Below are positions 1-6,115 of a stretch of DNA of 8,032 nucleotides, piece by piece. The notes beneath the pieces were generated by a model. That model saw nothing but the letters and a program-made list of their open reading frames with translations. It was not told the DNA's origin and did not search any database. This DNA comes from a bacterium (lineage in GTDB: Bacteria > Planctomycetota > Planctomycetia > Pirellulales > Pirellulaceae). How positions within the stretch are numbered: position 1 is the stretch's first letter; each line of letters starts with the position of its first letter. Where the stretch lies: positions 1 to 8,032 of the forward strand of contig JAUIHJ010000380.1 in NCBI GenBank assembly GCA_030432015.1. The letters run 5' to 3'. Both the position numbers and the translations under genes were made by a program.

Positions 1-607
1 CGGTGTGGACCAGGTAAATCCAAAACCAGATCAGCTTACGTTCGAGCTGGAAATAGAAAGGGTCACGGAGCAGGTCACGCACGTATTTTTCGAAGTGCAC
101 AACGCCATCGTGCCGTCGATCGACATCGAACAGCCAGCCCATGTGCCCCCATAGAAAATCCACCAAGGGAGAATGCGGGTCGGGCTGATGGTCGCTATGC
201 TGATGATGCATGCGGTGGATGGCGACCCAACGCGCCGGCGAGTCTTGCAATGTGCAGATCCCGCAGATTGCCATCGTATGCTCCAACCATTTGGGACAAT
301 CAAACCCCCGATGTGTGAGCAACCGATGGTAGCCAATCGAAACCCCGAAGCCGTCGAATACAATGTGTGCGGCGATCGCCACAATCAACGCACTCCAGGT
401 AAAGAGGCCGGGAATAAACGCCAACAGAGCGAGGAGATGGACAATACCGATCGCGATTGCATACGGCCAATAGACCGTCAACGGTTGCGTCTCGGTCGGA
501 TGCTCGATGCGCTCTACGACGTCGCTTGCGACGGAGGTCGACGACGTTGGCTCAGGGGTCGACGTCGTCGACGACAGTTCATCGCCTTGAAGGTGGCTTA
601 GAGACAC
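1..607 (-). CDS. Membrane fatty acid desaturase (acyl-CoA delta-9 type), 3' end outside the window
   Basis: This gene encodes the first 202 residues or so of a di-iron membrane desaturase, a family that inserts a cis double bond into a fatty acyl chain. Two of the three family histidine boxes are visible: HRLLTH at about residues 94-99 and HRMHHQHSD at about 131-139, followed by the typical QPDPHSPLV stretch. The third box (HxxHH) would lie beyond the left edge. Hydrophobic segments at about residues 45-90 fit the first membrane hairpin. Residues 2-40 form a Ser/Thr/Pro-rich, probably disordered leader. An in-frame TGA lies a few codons upstream and no ATG is available before the conserved part, so GTG at 607 is the best start; a weak GAG lies about 10 bases upstream. 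Family assignment is firm; the fatty acid substrate (CoA, ACP or lipid-bound) cannot be told. The gene has no visible operon partner. Confidence 0.9.
   Translation of the reverse strand, partial: MSLSHLQGDELSSTTSTPEPTSSTSVASDVVERIEHPTETQPLTVYWPYAIAIGIVHLLALLAFIPGLFTWSALIVAIAAHIVFDGFGVSIGYHRLLTHRGFDCPKWLEHTMAICGICTLQDSPARWVAIHRMHHQHSDHQPDPHSPLVDFLWGHMGWLFDVDRRHDGVVHFEKYVRDLLRDPFYFQLERKLIWFWIYLVHT
537..575. repeat. Low-complexity GTC/GAC-rich patch in the desaturase N-terminus
   Basis: GTCGAC occurs three times (537-542, 558-563, 567-572), and 564-575 is a perfect 12-base palindrome, GTCGTCGACGAC. On the minus strand this encodes part of the Ser/Thr-rich leader of the desaturase, so it most likely reflects a simple-sequence linker and not a binding site. 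Confidence 0.5.
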
Positions 608-626
608 AATGTTACCACTCGATCAG

Positions 627-652
627 ATTGTAAGAATTGAGGCAAACTGCCT
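627..652 (-). promoter_or_regulatory. Possible promoter/operator just upstream of the desaturase
   Basis: A -10-like TACAAT reads on the minus strand at 632-627, about 20 bases before the proposed GTG. A perfect 5-base inverted repeat with a 3-base spacer (AGGCA-AAC-TGCCT, 640-652) sits immediately upstream, where a -35 region or operator would lie. No good -35 hexamer is seen at the expected spacing, so the promoter call is weak and the repeat may be chance. Confidence 0.2.
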
Positions 653-825
653 ACCGAATGTGACCTACGTCCCGACGCGGCGTGAGCACATTGCAAGTAG
701 CTGGCCCAAGGGCATGAGGACCTAGATCCACGGTAGTTCGACGCCGCCACAATTGCGAGGATTTCCCCCCAGCCTAGGTGCATATCGCCACACAATCGCA
801 GCCAGTGAATACAAATATGACGATT

Positions 826-864
826 GTCGGGAGGCCCAATACGTCGCGACGTCAATGGGCCGAC
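826..864. repeat. Long interrupted palindrome (dyad element)
   Basis: The core 841-852, ACGTCGCGACGT, is a perfect 12-base palindrome. It is flanked by GGCCCA (833-838) and TGGGCC (856-861), which are exact inverse complements, separated from the core by 2 and 3 bases. Further out, GTCGG (826-830) can pair with CCGAC (860-864) if a GAGG bulge is allowed. The symmetry would suit a dimeric DNA-binding protein, or a hairpin in RNA from either strand. No T-run follows on either side, so it is a poor intrinsic terminator. It lies about 220 bases upstream of the desaturase start. Confidence 0.55.
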
Positions 865-1290
865 GTGCCAGCGGCAGCACAGCGACATCGGCACGGATTG
901 GTTTCCCTTAAAACCCGCCGCGCCGCGATGATGGCAATCCACCTTTGGTTGCACTGACGGATTGCGTGAGGTCGTGTGCGATGAACGGAAAAAGGCAAAT
1001 GATTCGCCATCCGGCCCGTTGCGATCACGACCCGCCGCAGCCGTGAATTGCATCCTCGCTGACTCACCTTGACCAGTCGCGGCCAGGTGCTCGTAACGCT
1101 CCCTGCGACCCACACTTGGTGCTGATCAAACTCCCCAGCCGGGTAGAAATCTCGAAGTGGGGCGGGCCAATGGATCATCCACGACTTCGCAGTCGACGGT
1201 TTGATCGAGAGCGAACGCTGGCAGCAGAATCGCGGCCGAGTGCTCCCCGATCAACGTGTGCGTCTCCGGCTGGAAGCCCACCGTCGGCGG

Positions 1291-1334
1291 CCAGATTGGT
1301 GACCGCCTCACGTGGTGATTCAGCACCAAGCTGG
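1291..1334. repeat. Inverted repeat downstream of the NhaR-like gene
   Basis: The arms 1291-1301 (CCAGATTGGTG) and 1324-1334 (CACCAAGCTGG) pair at 10 of 11 positions across a 22-base loop. A second, mutually exclusive hairpin uses TGGTG (1313-1317) with the same CACCA (1324-1328). It lies 75-115 bases past the stop of the minus-strand regulator, so it could shape that transcript's 3' end, but no U-run follows and it is not a typical terminator. Confidence 0.35.
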
Positions 1335-1343
1335 GGCGAATGC

Positions 1344-1369
1344 CGGCCCGGCGGCCCGGCGGCCCGGCC
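1344..1369. repeat. Tandem 8-base repeat, three and a quarter copies
   Basis: The unit CGGCCCGG is repeated exactly three times (1344-1351, 1352-1359, 1360-1367) and followed by CC. It is purely G/C and lies between the end of the NhaR-like gene and the inverted repeat. It is most likely slippage-generated, and copy number may vary between strains. Confidence 0.7.
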
Positions 1370-1407
1370 AAATACGCTCCCCTTTGGCGCGAGCCCCATG
1401 CCTCGCT

Positions 1408-2325
1408 TCATCGCGAGCCGGATTCCGATTGAAACAGTTGTTCTCGAGCGGCATCCGAAATTGCGACAACGGCCGGATGTTTGAGCCGCCTTTCCACCGA
1501 TATCGCATAGAATCGCTCCTTGACGTCGTCGATGCGCCCGATCATTTTGACACCGTACTGACGGCAGATCTCCGCCTCGATCGCAGTCGACGCAGCAAAC
1601 ATCCCTTCGCCATGCTGGCCAAACACCTTCAGAATGGCGCTGTCTTCGAATTCGTGCACAACGAGGGGGCGAATTTCGTTCGCGTCAAACCACTGCTCGA
1701 GAGCCCGACGCAACGACGTGTTCTGCGTCGGCAACAGCATCCTGGCCCCATGCAGCGATTTCGGGAACCCACGCCTGAATTTCCTGGCCAACTCCGACGT
1801 GCCAAACACCGACACGCGACTCTCACCCAAGAGATGATTGAAGGCGCGGATATGCGTCGCCGGCGTGACGGGTGAGTCCGCCAACACAACATCCAAGCGA
1901 TGCAAGGCAAGGTCGGCAAGCAGCTCGGTGAGTTTGCCTTCGTAGCAGACAAGCTGCACATTGTCTTCGGTCGCCAGGGCCGGCTTGAGAAGCTGATAGA
2001 CAACCAGCTTGGGAAGAATGTCCGGCACGCCGACGGTCAGCGTTAGCGAATCGCGGGTGGGCAAACCTTCCAGGGCATCGACCAATTCGCGGCCGAGGCC
2101 AAATATCTCGTCCGCATAACGATAGACCATCTGTCCGGCGTCGGTCAGTACCATCGACCGCCCCGCCCGATCAAACAGTTTCGTTCCCATCGCCTTTTCA
2201 AGCTTCTGAACTTGACTGCTTAACGTCGGTTGGGCCAGGTGCAATTTTTGCGAGGCGCGCGTGATTCCACCTTCCTTGGCAACCATCCAAAAGTACAGCA
2301 AGTGATGATAATTCAGCCAATCCAA
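1408..2325 (-). CDS. nhaR: LysR-family transcriptional regulator, NhaR-like
   Basis: This 305-residue protein has the size and layout of a LysR-type regulator: an N-terminal winged helix-turn-helix (about residues 5-65, with the helix pair GGITRASQKLHLAQPTLSSQ around 19-38) followed by a periplasmic-binding-protein-like effector domain. Several segments match what I know of E. coli NhaR: the opening LNYHHLLYFWMVAKEG, VYRYADEIF near residue 67, VGVPDILPKLVV near 98, EFEDSAILKVFG, and a C-terminal KHPAVVAI. E. coli NhaR activates the Na+/H+ antiporter gene nhaA in response to sodium; no antiporter gene is in this window, so the target and inducer here are unknown. The start is TTG at 2325, because an in-frame TGA lies four codons upstream and no ATG intervenes; a GAGAG sits 6-7 bases before it. 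The gene is divergent from the HPF-ppc-pur run, a usual position for a LysR regulator of its neighbours. Confidence 0.88.
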   Translation of the reverse strand: MDWLNYHHLLYFWMVAKEGGITRASQKLHLAQPTLSSQVQKLEKAMGTKLFDRAGRSMVLTDAGQMVYRYADEIFGLGRELVDALEGLPTRDSLTLTVGVPDILPKLVVYQLLKPALATEDNVQLVCYEGKLTELLADLALHRLDVVLADSPVTPATHIRAFNHLLGESRVSVFGTSELARKFRRGFPKSLHGARMLLPTQNTSLRRALEQWFDANEIRPLVVHEFEDSAILKVFGQHGEGMFAASTAIEAEICRQYGVKMIGRIDDVKERFYAISVERRLKHPAVVAISDAAREQLFQSESGSR

Positions 2326-2375
2326 GGCATTCTCTCACATTTGTTTTTTAAATAAACTGCCCGGACATTTTCTAT

Positions 2376-2405
2376 TTGCCTCATCATATCGCGCGGCTCT
2401 ATAAC
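2376..2405 (+). promoter_or_regulatory. Candidate promoter for the HPF-ppc-purE-purK run
   Basis: TTGCCT at 2376-2381 and TATAAC at 2400-2405 resemble sigma-70 -35 and -10 boxes (4 of 6 and 5 of 6 matches) with an 18-base spacer. Transcription would start near 2412, leaving about 77 bases of leader before the ATG at 2489. This is the best pair I find in the divergent intergenic region, judged by eye only. Confidence 0.4.
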
Positions 2406-2409
2406 GCAA
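2383..2409 (-). promoter_or_regulatory. Candidate promoter for the NhaR-like regulator
   Basis: On the minus strand TTGCGT (2409-2404) and TATGAT (2388-2383) resemble -35 and -10 boxes, though the 15-base spacer is short. If real, it overlaps the candidate plus-strand promoter face to face, so one bound regulator could affect both directions. An AT-rich stretch nearer the gene (about 2341-2356) offers an alternative. Confidence 0.25.
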
Positions 2410-2424
2410 CAGAAGGCCGAAAAA

Positions 2425-2457
2425 GGCGACGGTCACAGGCGACCACCCCGGGTCGCC
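2425..2457 (+). promoter_or_regulatory. GC-rich hairpin in the leader of the HPF-ppc-pur run
   Basis: GGCGACC (2438-2444) and GGTCGCC (2451-2457) form a perfect 7-base-pair stem with a 6-base loop. A second copy of GGCGAC at 2425-2430 could pair with the same 3' arm (GTCGCC, 2452-2457), giving two mutually exclusive folds. No U-run follows, so it is not an intrinsic terminator. It ends about 31 bases before the HPF-like ATG, so effects on translation or RNA stability are possible. No known riboswitch pattern is recognised. Confidence 0.4.
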
Positions 2458-2488
2458 CAGCGAATCGTTGAGACGCTCGGAGTGAACC

Positions 2489-2830
2489 ATGAGGCTCTCG
2501 ATCCTGGACCGAGGCGTTGACCTCACGGACGAATTACGTAACCTGATGGAGCGGCGATTATTGTTTGCGCTCGCGCGTTTTGATGCCAGGATCCGACGCG
2601 TAACCGCCGTAGCCACCCACCGAGAGGATCCCCAACGCGGCAGGCAACCCTCCCGTTGCATTACGGTCCGACTTAAGTCTGACATCGACATTGTGACCAC
2701 CCATCAGGAACCCGACATGGCCACCTGTATCATTCGAACGGCTGCTCGCGCCGGCCGCGCGGTGGCCCGGGCGGTGAAGGGCCTGCCCAATCACCAACAT
2801 CCCGGCTGCCCAGGCCGCAGGGAAGGCTGA
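2489..2830 (+). CDS. Small HPF/RaiA-like ribosome-associated protein
   Basis: The 113-residue product resembles the HPF/RaiA (sigma-54 modulation, S30EA N-terminal domain) family, short-form proteins that bind the 30S decoding region and inactivate ribosomes in slow growth. Supporting features are the N-terminal RGVDLTDELRNLMERRLLFAL helix region after a short strand, the basic strand segments FDARIRRVTAVA and CITVRLK, and a second Ala/Arg-rich helix (about residues 83-98). There is no long C-terminal dimerisation domain; instead a short Pro/His/Gly tail ends the protein. The ATG at 2489 has a GGAG 6 bases upstream. It is the first gene of the run and its stop lies 4 bases before the ppc start, which suggests translational coupling. 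Similarity is recognised by eye, and members this divergent may not all be hibernation factors, so no gene symbol is given. Confidence 0.7.
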   Translation: MRLSILDRGVDLTDELRNLMERRLLFALARFDARIRRVTAVATHREDPQRGRQPSRCITVRLKSDIDIVTTHQEPDMATCIIRTAARAGRAVARAVKGLPNHQHPGCPGRREG

Positions 2831-2834
2831 ACCA

Positions 2835-5603
2835 ATGCAGGCCATGGAAGCCTCCCCGTTGCGCGAGGAAATTGCCAAGCTCGGCGAGATGCTGGGTCAC
2901 ATCATCCGAGAGATCGCTGGCGAGGACGCGTTCCAGGTCATCGAAGATGTTCGTCGACTCGCGTGGAATCGCAGGCGTGGCGACTCGCACGCTGGACAGC
3001 AGTTGACCAAGTTGATCGCGTCGTTGTCGCACGAGCATCTGCGTGTTGTCATTCGAGCCTTTAGCATGTTCCTGGATCTGGCCAACTTGGCCGAAGACCG
3101 GGAAAGAGTACGTGTCTTGCGAGCGCGTCAGAGGCAAGCTTTTCCCGACCCGCCGCGCGAGTCGATTCGTGATGGAATCAACCGACTGAAGGAGTGCGGC
3201 CTCGCTGCGACGGAGATGCGCCGCTTGTTAGAGCACCTGCACATCGAATTGGTCTTCACGGCCCACCCGACCGAAGCCAAGCGTCGGTCGGTGAGAAACA
3301 AGCTGCGAACGATTCGAAATCTCCTCAATCAAGCGGACAGCGACTCGTCCAACTTCCCGTCGGCGTCGACAGACGATCTGATCCGCGCTGAAGTCGCCAA
3401 GCTCTGGCAGACCGACGTAATACGCCCGTGGCGGCCGTCGGTCATGCAGGAGGTGCAGCGAGGCCTGTCGATCAAGCCGGTGCTTTGGAGCGTGGTTCCC
3501 CGTATCTTGCAAGAACTCCGTCAGGCACTCGCCATAGCCTACCCTGACGAATCCTTGTCACCGAGCCCGTGCGTTACCTTTGGCTCGTGGATTGGGGGCG
3601 ACCGCGACGGTCACCCGTACGTTACGGCGCACGTCTCCGAACAGACGTTCCTGTGGTTGCGCGCGGCGGCCCTCGACTTTCACGTCGCGGCCTGCCAAAA
3701 CCTCTTCGATTCGCTGAGCCTGTCACAACGTCAAATGCCGTTGAGCGACGACTTGACCACGACCATCGAGACCGCGTGTCAACGTTGGTCGATGCTCGGT
3801 GAAGAAGTTGGCGAGATTCCCCCGAACGAAGTCTGCCGGCGGTGGCTCGGCATGATCCGCTGGCGTGTTGGTCGAACCCGCTCGGTTGAGCTCGATGCGG
3901 ACAGCGTGGCGGGCGCGTATGCTTCCGCCGCGGACCTGGAGGCAGACATTATCACGTTGCGGGACGCGCTGGCCGAGTCCACGGGTGGACGTTTCTTGAC
4001 GTTTGAAGTCCAAACCTGGTTGGACCGCGTGCAGACGTTCGGCTTCCACCTGGCCCGCCTGGATGTCCGCCAAGACGCGCGTCGCTATCGATCCGTGGCC
4101 GACGAATTGCTACAAAAAGCCGGCCGGCACTCCAATCCGGCGGAGTTGGAGGAGGTCGAGAGGCAGCGCGTCCTGGTCGATGCGATGGACCACAAATTCG
4201 AAGTTTCCGGGGACGAGATTTCCGCTGAAGCCAGCGAGACGATTTCCCTGTTCCGGCTCTTACATCGCGTCATGGCGGCCTTCGGTCCAGACGCGCTGGG
4301 CGGGCACGTCATCAGCATGACACATGCCCCCAGCGATGTCCTCACGGTGCTCTGGCTATGGCACGCCACATCGCCGGAAGGACCGCAAGGTTTCCCTGCC
4401 AGGCGGGATGGCCAACTGCCAGCGCGGCGGTGCTTGCCGATCGTGCCCTTGTTCGAAACGATTGACGACCTGCGTCACGGTCCCGAAATCCTCTCCGCCA
4501 TCCTTCAGACACCCGTGTACCGCGAATACCTTGACCGCCAGGGAAATCGCCAAACCGTGATGCTTGGCTATTCTGACAGCACCAAGGATGGCGGCTACCT
4601 GTCCGCTTGTTGGTCGCTGTACGAAGGGCAACAGCAGCTGCATTCCGTTGCCGCGGAGAACAAGGTCGAGTTGACGTTTTTTCATGGGCGGGGTGGCTCG
4701 CTGGGTCGAGGTGGCGGACCGGCGGCGCGCAGCATTCTTTCCCTGCCAACGGGGACCTTCCACGGCTCGTTGCGGCTCACCGAGCAAGGTGAAGTCCTGG
4801 CCGACCGGTATGATGACCCGGCTATTGCGCATCGCCATCTCGAACAGGTGGTGTGGTCCTCCTTGATCGCCTGTGGCGAGCCACCAGAAGCCCCACGAGA
4901 CGAATTCATTGCCGTCCTGCGACGCCTCGATCAGGCGTCATTCCGAGCCTACCGGCAACTGGTCGAACAACCGCATTTTGTCGATTTCTTTCGCCGCGCG
5001 ACACCGATTGCGGAAGTCGAGCAACTCCCGATGGGGTCCCGTCCAGCACGCCGGCAGGGAGGAAACGGCCTGCAAGATTTGCGAGCTATTCCGTGGGTCT
5101 TCGCCTGGACACAATGCCGGTGCCTGTTGCCCGCCTGGTACGGTTTGGGCACAGCCATGGAAGAATCGTGCACCGAACCCGAGTCGCTGAAACAACTGCG
5201 GTCCATGTACAGCCAGTGGCAATTTTTTCGAGCGACCATCGACAACGCGGAACTCGCGTTGGCAAAAACCGACCTGCGAATCGGCGAAGCCTATGCTGAA
5301 CTCGTCGAAGACTCGGATGTGTTGACGCGCATCAGCGCGATGATCTCGGCGGAGTTCACTCGTTCGCGGGAGGCGATTCTCGCGATTACCGAAAACAAGG
5401 CCTTGCTCGACGGTACCCCGTGGTTACAAGAGTCAATCCGCGTTCGCAATCGCTACATTGACCCGCTGAATCTCATCCAGGTGGAACTGTTGCGGCGCGC
5501 TCGCCGGGAATCTAAAAGTGATGCCGCGCCGTCCGAGGAACTTCAGCATCTCACTCGACTCACCATTAAAGGGCTCGCCGCAGGTATGCGGACCACAGGC
5601 TAA
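2835..5603 (+). CDS. ppc: Phosphoenolpyruvate carboxylase, complete
   Basis: This cytoplasmic enzyme adds bicarbonate to PEP to give oxaloacetate and phosphate, refilling the TCA cycle and supplying aspartate. At 922 residues it is full length for the bacterial family (about 850-960). Visible signatures are the catalytic histidine motif VFTAHPTEAKRRS (His144, E. coli His138), GSWIGGDRDGHPYVT, the lysine motif GYSDSTKDGG (Lys584, E. coli Lys546), the glycine-rich loop FHGRGGSLGRGGGP (His617, Arg619, Arg625, matching E. coli His579, Arg581, Arg587), GSRPARR and the C-terminal TIKGLAAGMRTTG. AKTDL and DPLN lie where the aspartate-inhibition site is in the E. coli enzyme, so feedback by aspartate is plausible. 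The start is ATG at 2835 with GGAAGG 8 bases upstream; a second ATG at 2844 is a possible alternative. The gene lies 4 bases after the HPF-like gene and 17 before purE. No truncation or frameshift is seen. Confidence 0.98.
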   Translation: MQAMEASPLREEIAKLGEMLGHIIREIAGEDAFQVIEDVRRLAWNRRRGDSHAGQQLTKLIASLSHEHLRVVIRAFSMFLDLANLAEDRERVRVLRARQRQAFPDPPRESIRDGINRLKECGLAATEMRRLLEHLHIELVFTAHPTEAKRRSVRNKLRTIRNLLNQADSDSSNFPSASTDDLIRAEVAKLWQTDVIRPWRPSVMQEVQRGLSIKPVLWSVVPRILQELRQALAIAYPDESLSPSPCVTFGSWIGGDRDGHPYVTAHVSEQTFLWLRAAALDFHVAACQNLFDSLSLSQRQMPLSDDLTTTIETACQRWSMLGEEVGEIPPNEVCRRWLGMIRWRVGRTRSVELDADSVAGAYASAADLEADIITLRDALAESTGGRFLTFEVQTWLDRVQTFGFHLARLDVRQDARRYRSVADELLQKAGRHSNPAELEEVERQRVLVDAMDHKFEVSGDEISAEASETISLFRLLHRVMAAFGPDALGGHVISMTHAPSDVLTVLWLWHATSPEGPQGFPARRDGQLPARRCLPIVPLFETIDDLRHGPEILSAILQTPVYREYLDRQGNRQTVMLGYSDSTKDGGYLSACWSLYEGQQQLHSVAAENKVELTFFHGRGGSLGRGGGPAARSILSLPTGTFHGSLRLTEQGEVLADRYDDPAIAHRHLEQVVWSSLIACGEPPEAPRDEFIAVLRRLDQASFRAYRQLVEQPHFVDFFRRATPIAEVEQLPMGSRPARRQGGNGLQDLRAIPWVFAWTQCRCLLPAWYGLGTAMEESCTEPESLKQLRSMYSQWQFFRATIDNAELALAKTDLRIGEAYAELVEDSDVLTRISAMISAEFTRSREAILAITENKALLDGTPWLQESIRVRNRYIDPLNLIQVELLRRARRESKSDAAPSEELQHLTRLTIKGLAAGMRTTG

Positions 5604-5620
5604 TTGAGGATACACACGTT

Positions 5621-6115
5621 ATGACAAATTCGGATCATCCGCTGGTTGGCGTCATCATGGGCAGCAAGTCTGACTGGGGGACAATGCAGCATGCCCGAAC
5701 CGTCCTTGAACAATTCGAAGTCCCGCACGAATGCCGTGTGGTCTCCGCCCATCGCACCCCGACTTGGATGAGCGAGTATGCGCAGGAGGCGGAACAGCGT
5801 GGGGTGCGCGTCATCATCGCCGGAGCGGGTGGAGCAGCGCATTTGCCCGGCATGGTCGCATCGCAGACGACCCTTCCGGTGCTCGGCGTTCCTGTCCAGA
5901 GCCGCGCGCTGTCTGGCCTCGATTCGCTGCTCTCGATTGTTCAAATGCCTGGCGGCGTGCCGGTGGGCACCCTGGCCATCGGCGACGCAGGAGCGAAGAA
6001 TGCGGCGTTGCTGGCAGTTCGCATGCTGGCCACCACCGACGCACCCCTCCGCGAAAAAATGCGTGCCTTTATTCTCCAGCAGGAACAGACGGTTATGGAA
6101 GACTCGACACTATGA
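5621..6115 (+). CDS. purE: N5-carboxyaminoimidazole ribonucleotide mutase, PurE class I
   Basis: PurE converts N5-CAIR to CAIR in de novo purine synthesis. The 164-residue length is usual for bacterial PurE. Motifs are in the expected order: GVIMGSKSD near the N-terminus (about residues 9-17), SAHRTP (about 42-47, containing the catalytic histidine), AGAGGAAHLPGM (about 67-78), GVPVQS, then GLDSLLSIVQMPGGVPV and the AGAKNAALLA helix. Association with purK supports the class I (mutase) type and not the class II carboxylase that uses CO2 directly. The ATG at 5621 is preceded by GAGGA about 10 bases upstream, 17 bases after the ppc stop, with no room for a separate promoter of usual size except inside ppc. 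Its last codons overlap the purK start. The enzyme normally acts as an octamer in the cytoplasm. Confidence 0.97.
   Translation: MTNSDHPLVGVIMGSKSDWGTMQHARTVLEQFEVPHECRVVSAHRTPTWMSEYAQEAEQRGVRVIIAGAGGAAHLPGMVASQTTLPVLGVPVQSRALSGLDSLLSIVQMPGGVPVGTLAIGDAGAKNAALLAVRMLATTDAPLREKMRAFILQQEQTVMEDSTL

Larger units (their letters stand above)
608..1407. other. About 800 bases with no recognisable gene
   Basis: This stretch separates the desaturase start from the end of the NhaR-like regulator. Several open frames cross it on both strands (largest about 171 codons, minus, 598-1113), but none gives a protein I recognise; they are rich in Arg, Cys, His and Trp and lack a convincing domain or ribosome binding site. 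The region is not markedly AT-rich. It contains the dyad at 826-864, an inverted repeat at 1291-1334 and an 8-base tandem repeat at 1344-1369. It may be plain intergenic DNA, a decayed gene, or hold an untranslated RNA; I see no tRNA or known riboswitch. Confidence 0.6.

Noticed and set aside
173..601. Plus-strand open frame of about 142 codons opposite the desaturase
   Set aside because: It is antisense to a clear histidine-box desaturase and its sequence is Arg-rich without a motif.
841..852. Intrinsic terminator at the central palindrome
   Set aside because: No T-run follows on either strand and the perfect palindrome leaves no natural loop.
598..1113. Minus-strand open frame of about 171 codons
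   Set aside because: The product matches no family I know, is rich in Arg, Ser, His and Cys, lacks a clear ribosome binding site and runs through the dyad at 826-864; it also overlaps the proposed desaturase start.
852..1178. Minus-strand open frame of about 108 codons
   Set aside because: It overlaps the 598-1113 frame in another phase, with Arg/Cys-rich composition and no recognisable motif.
1399..1417. Small hairpin CTCGC/GCGAG over the regulator's stop codon
   Set aside because: A 5-base stem without a T-run in GC-rich DNA is expected by chance.
1116..1484. Plus-strand open frame of about 122 codons
   Set aside because: It overlaps the 3' end of the well-supported NhaR-like gene on the opposite strand and its product is Pro/Arg/Ser-rich with no domain.
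5731..6111. Upstream extension of purK giving a 509-residue protein
   Set aside because: The extra 127 codons lie over purE in another frame and carry no family sequence; the ATG at 6112 overlapping the purE stop gives a normal-length PurK.
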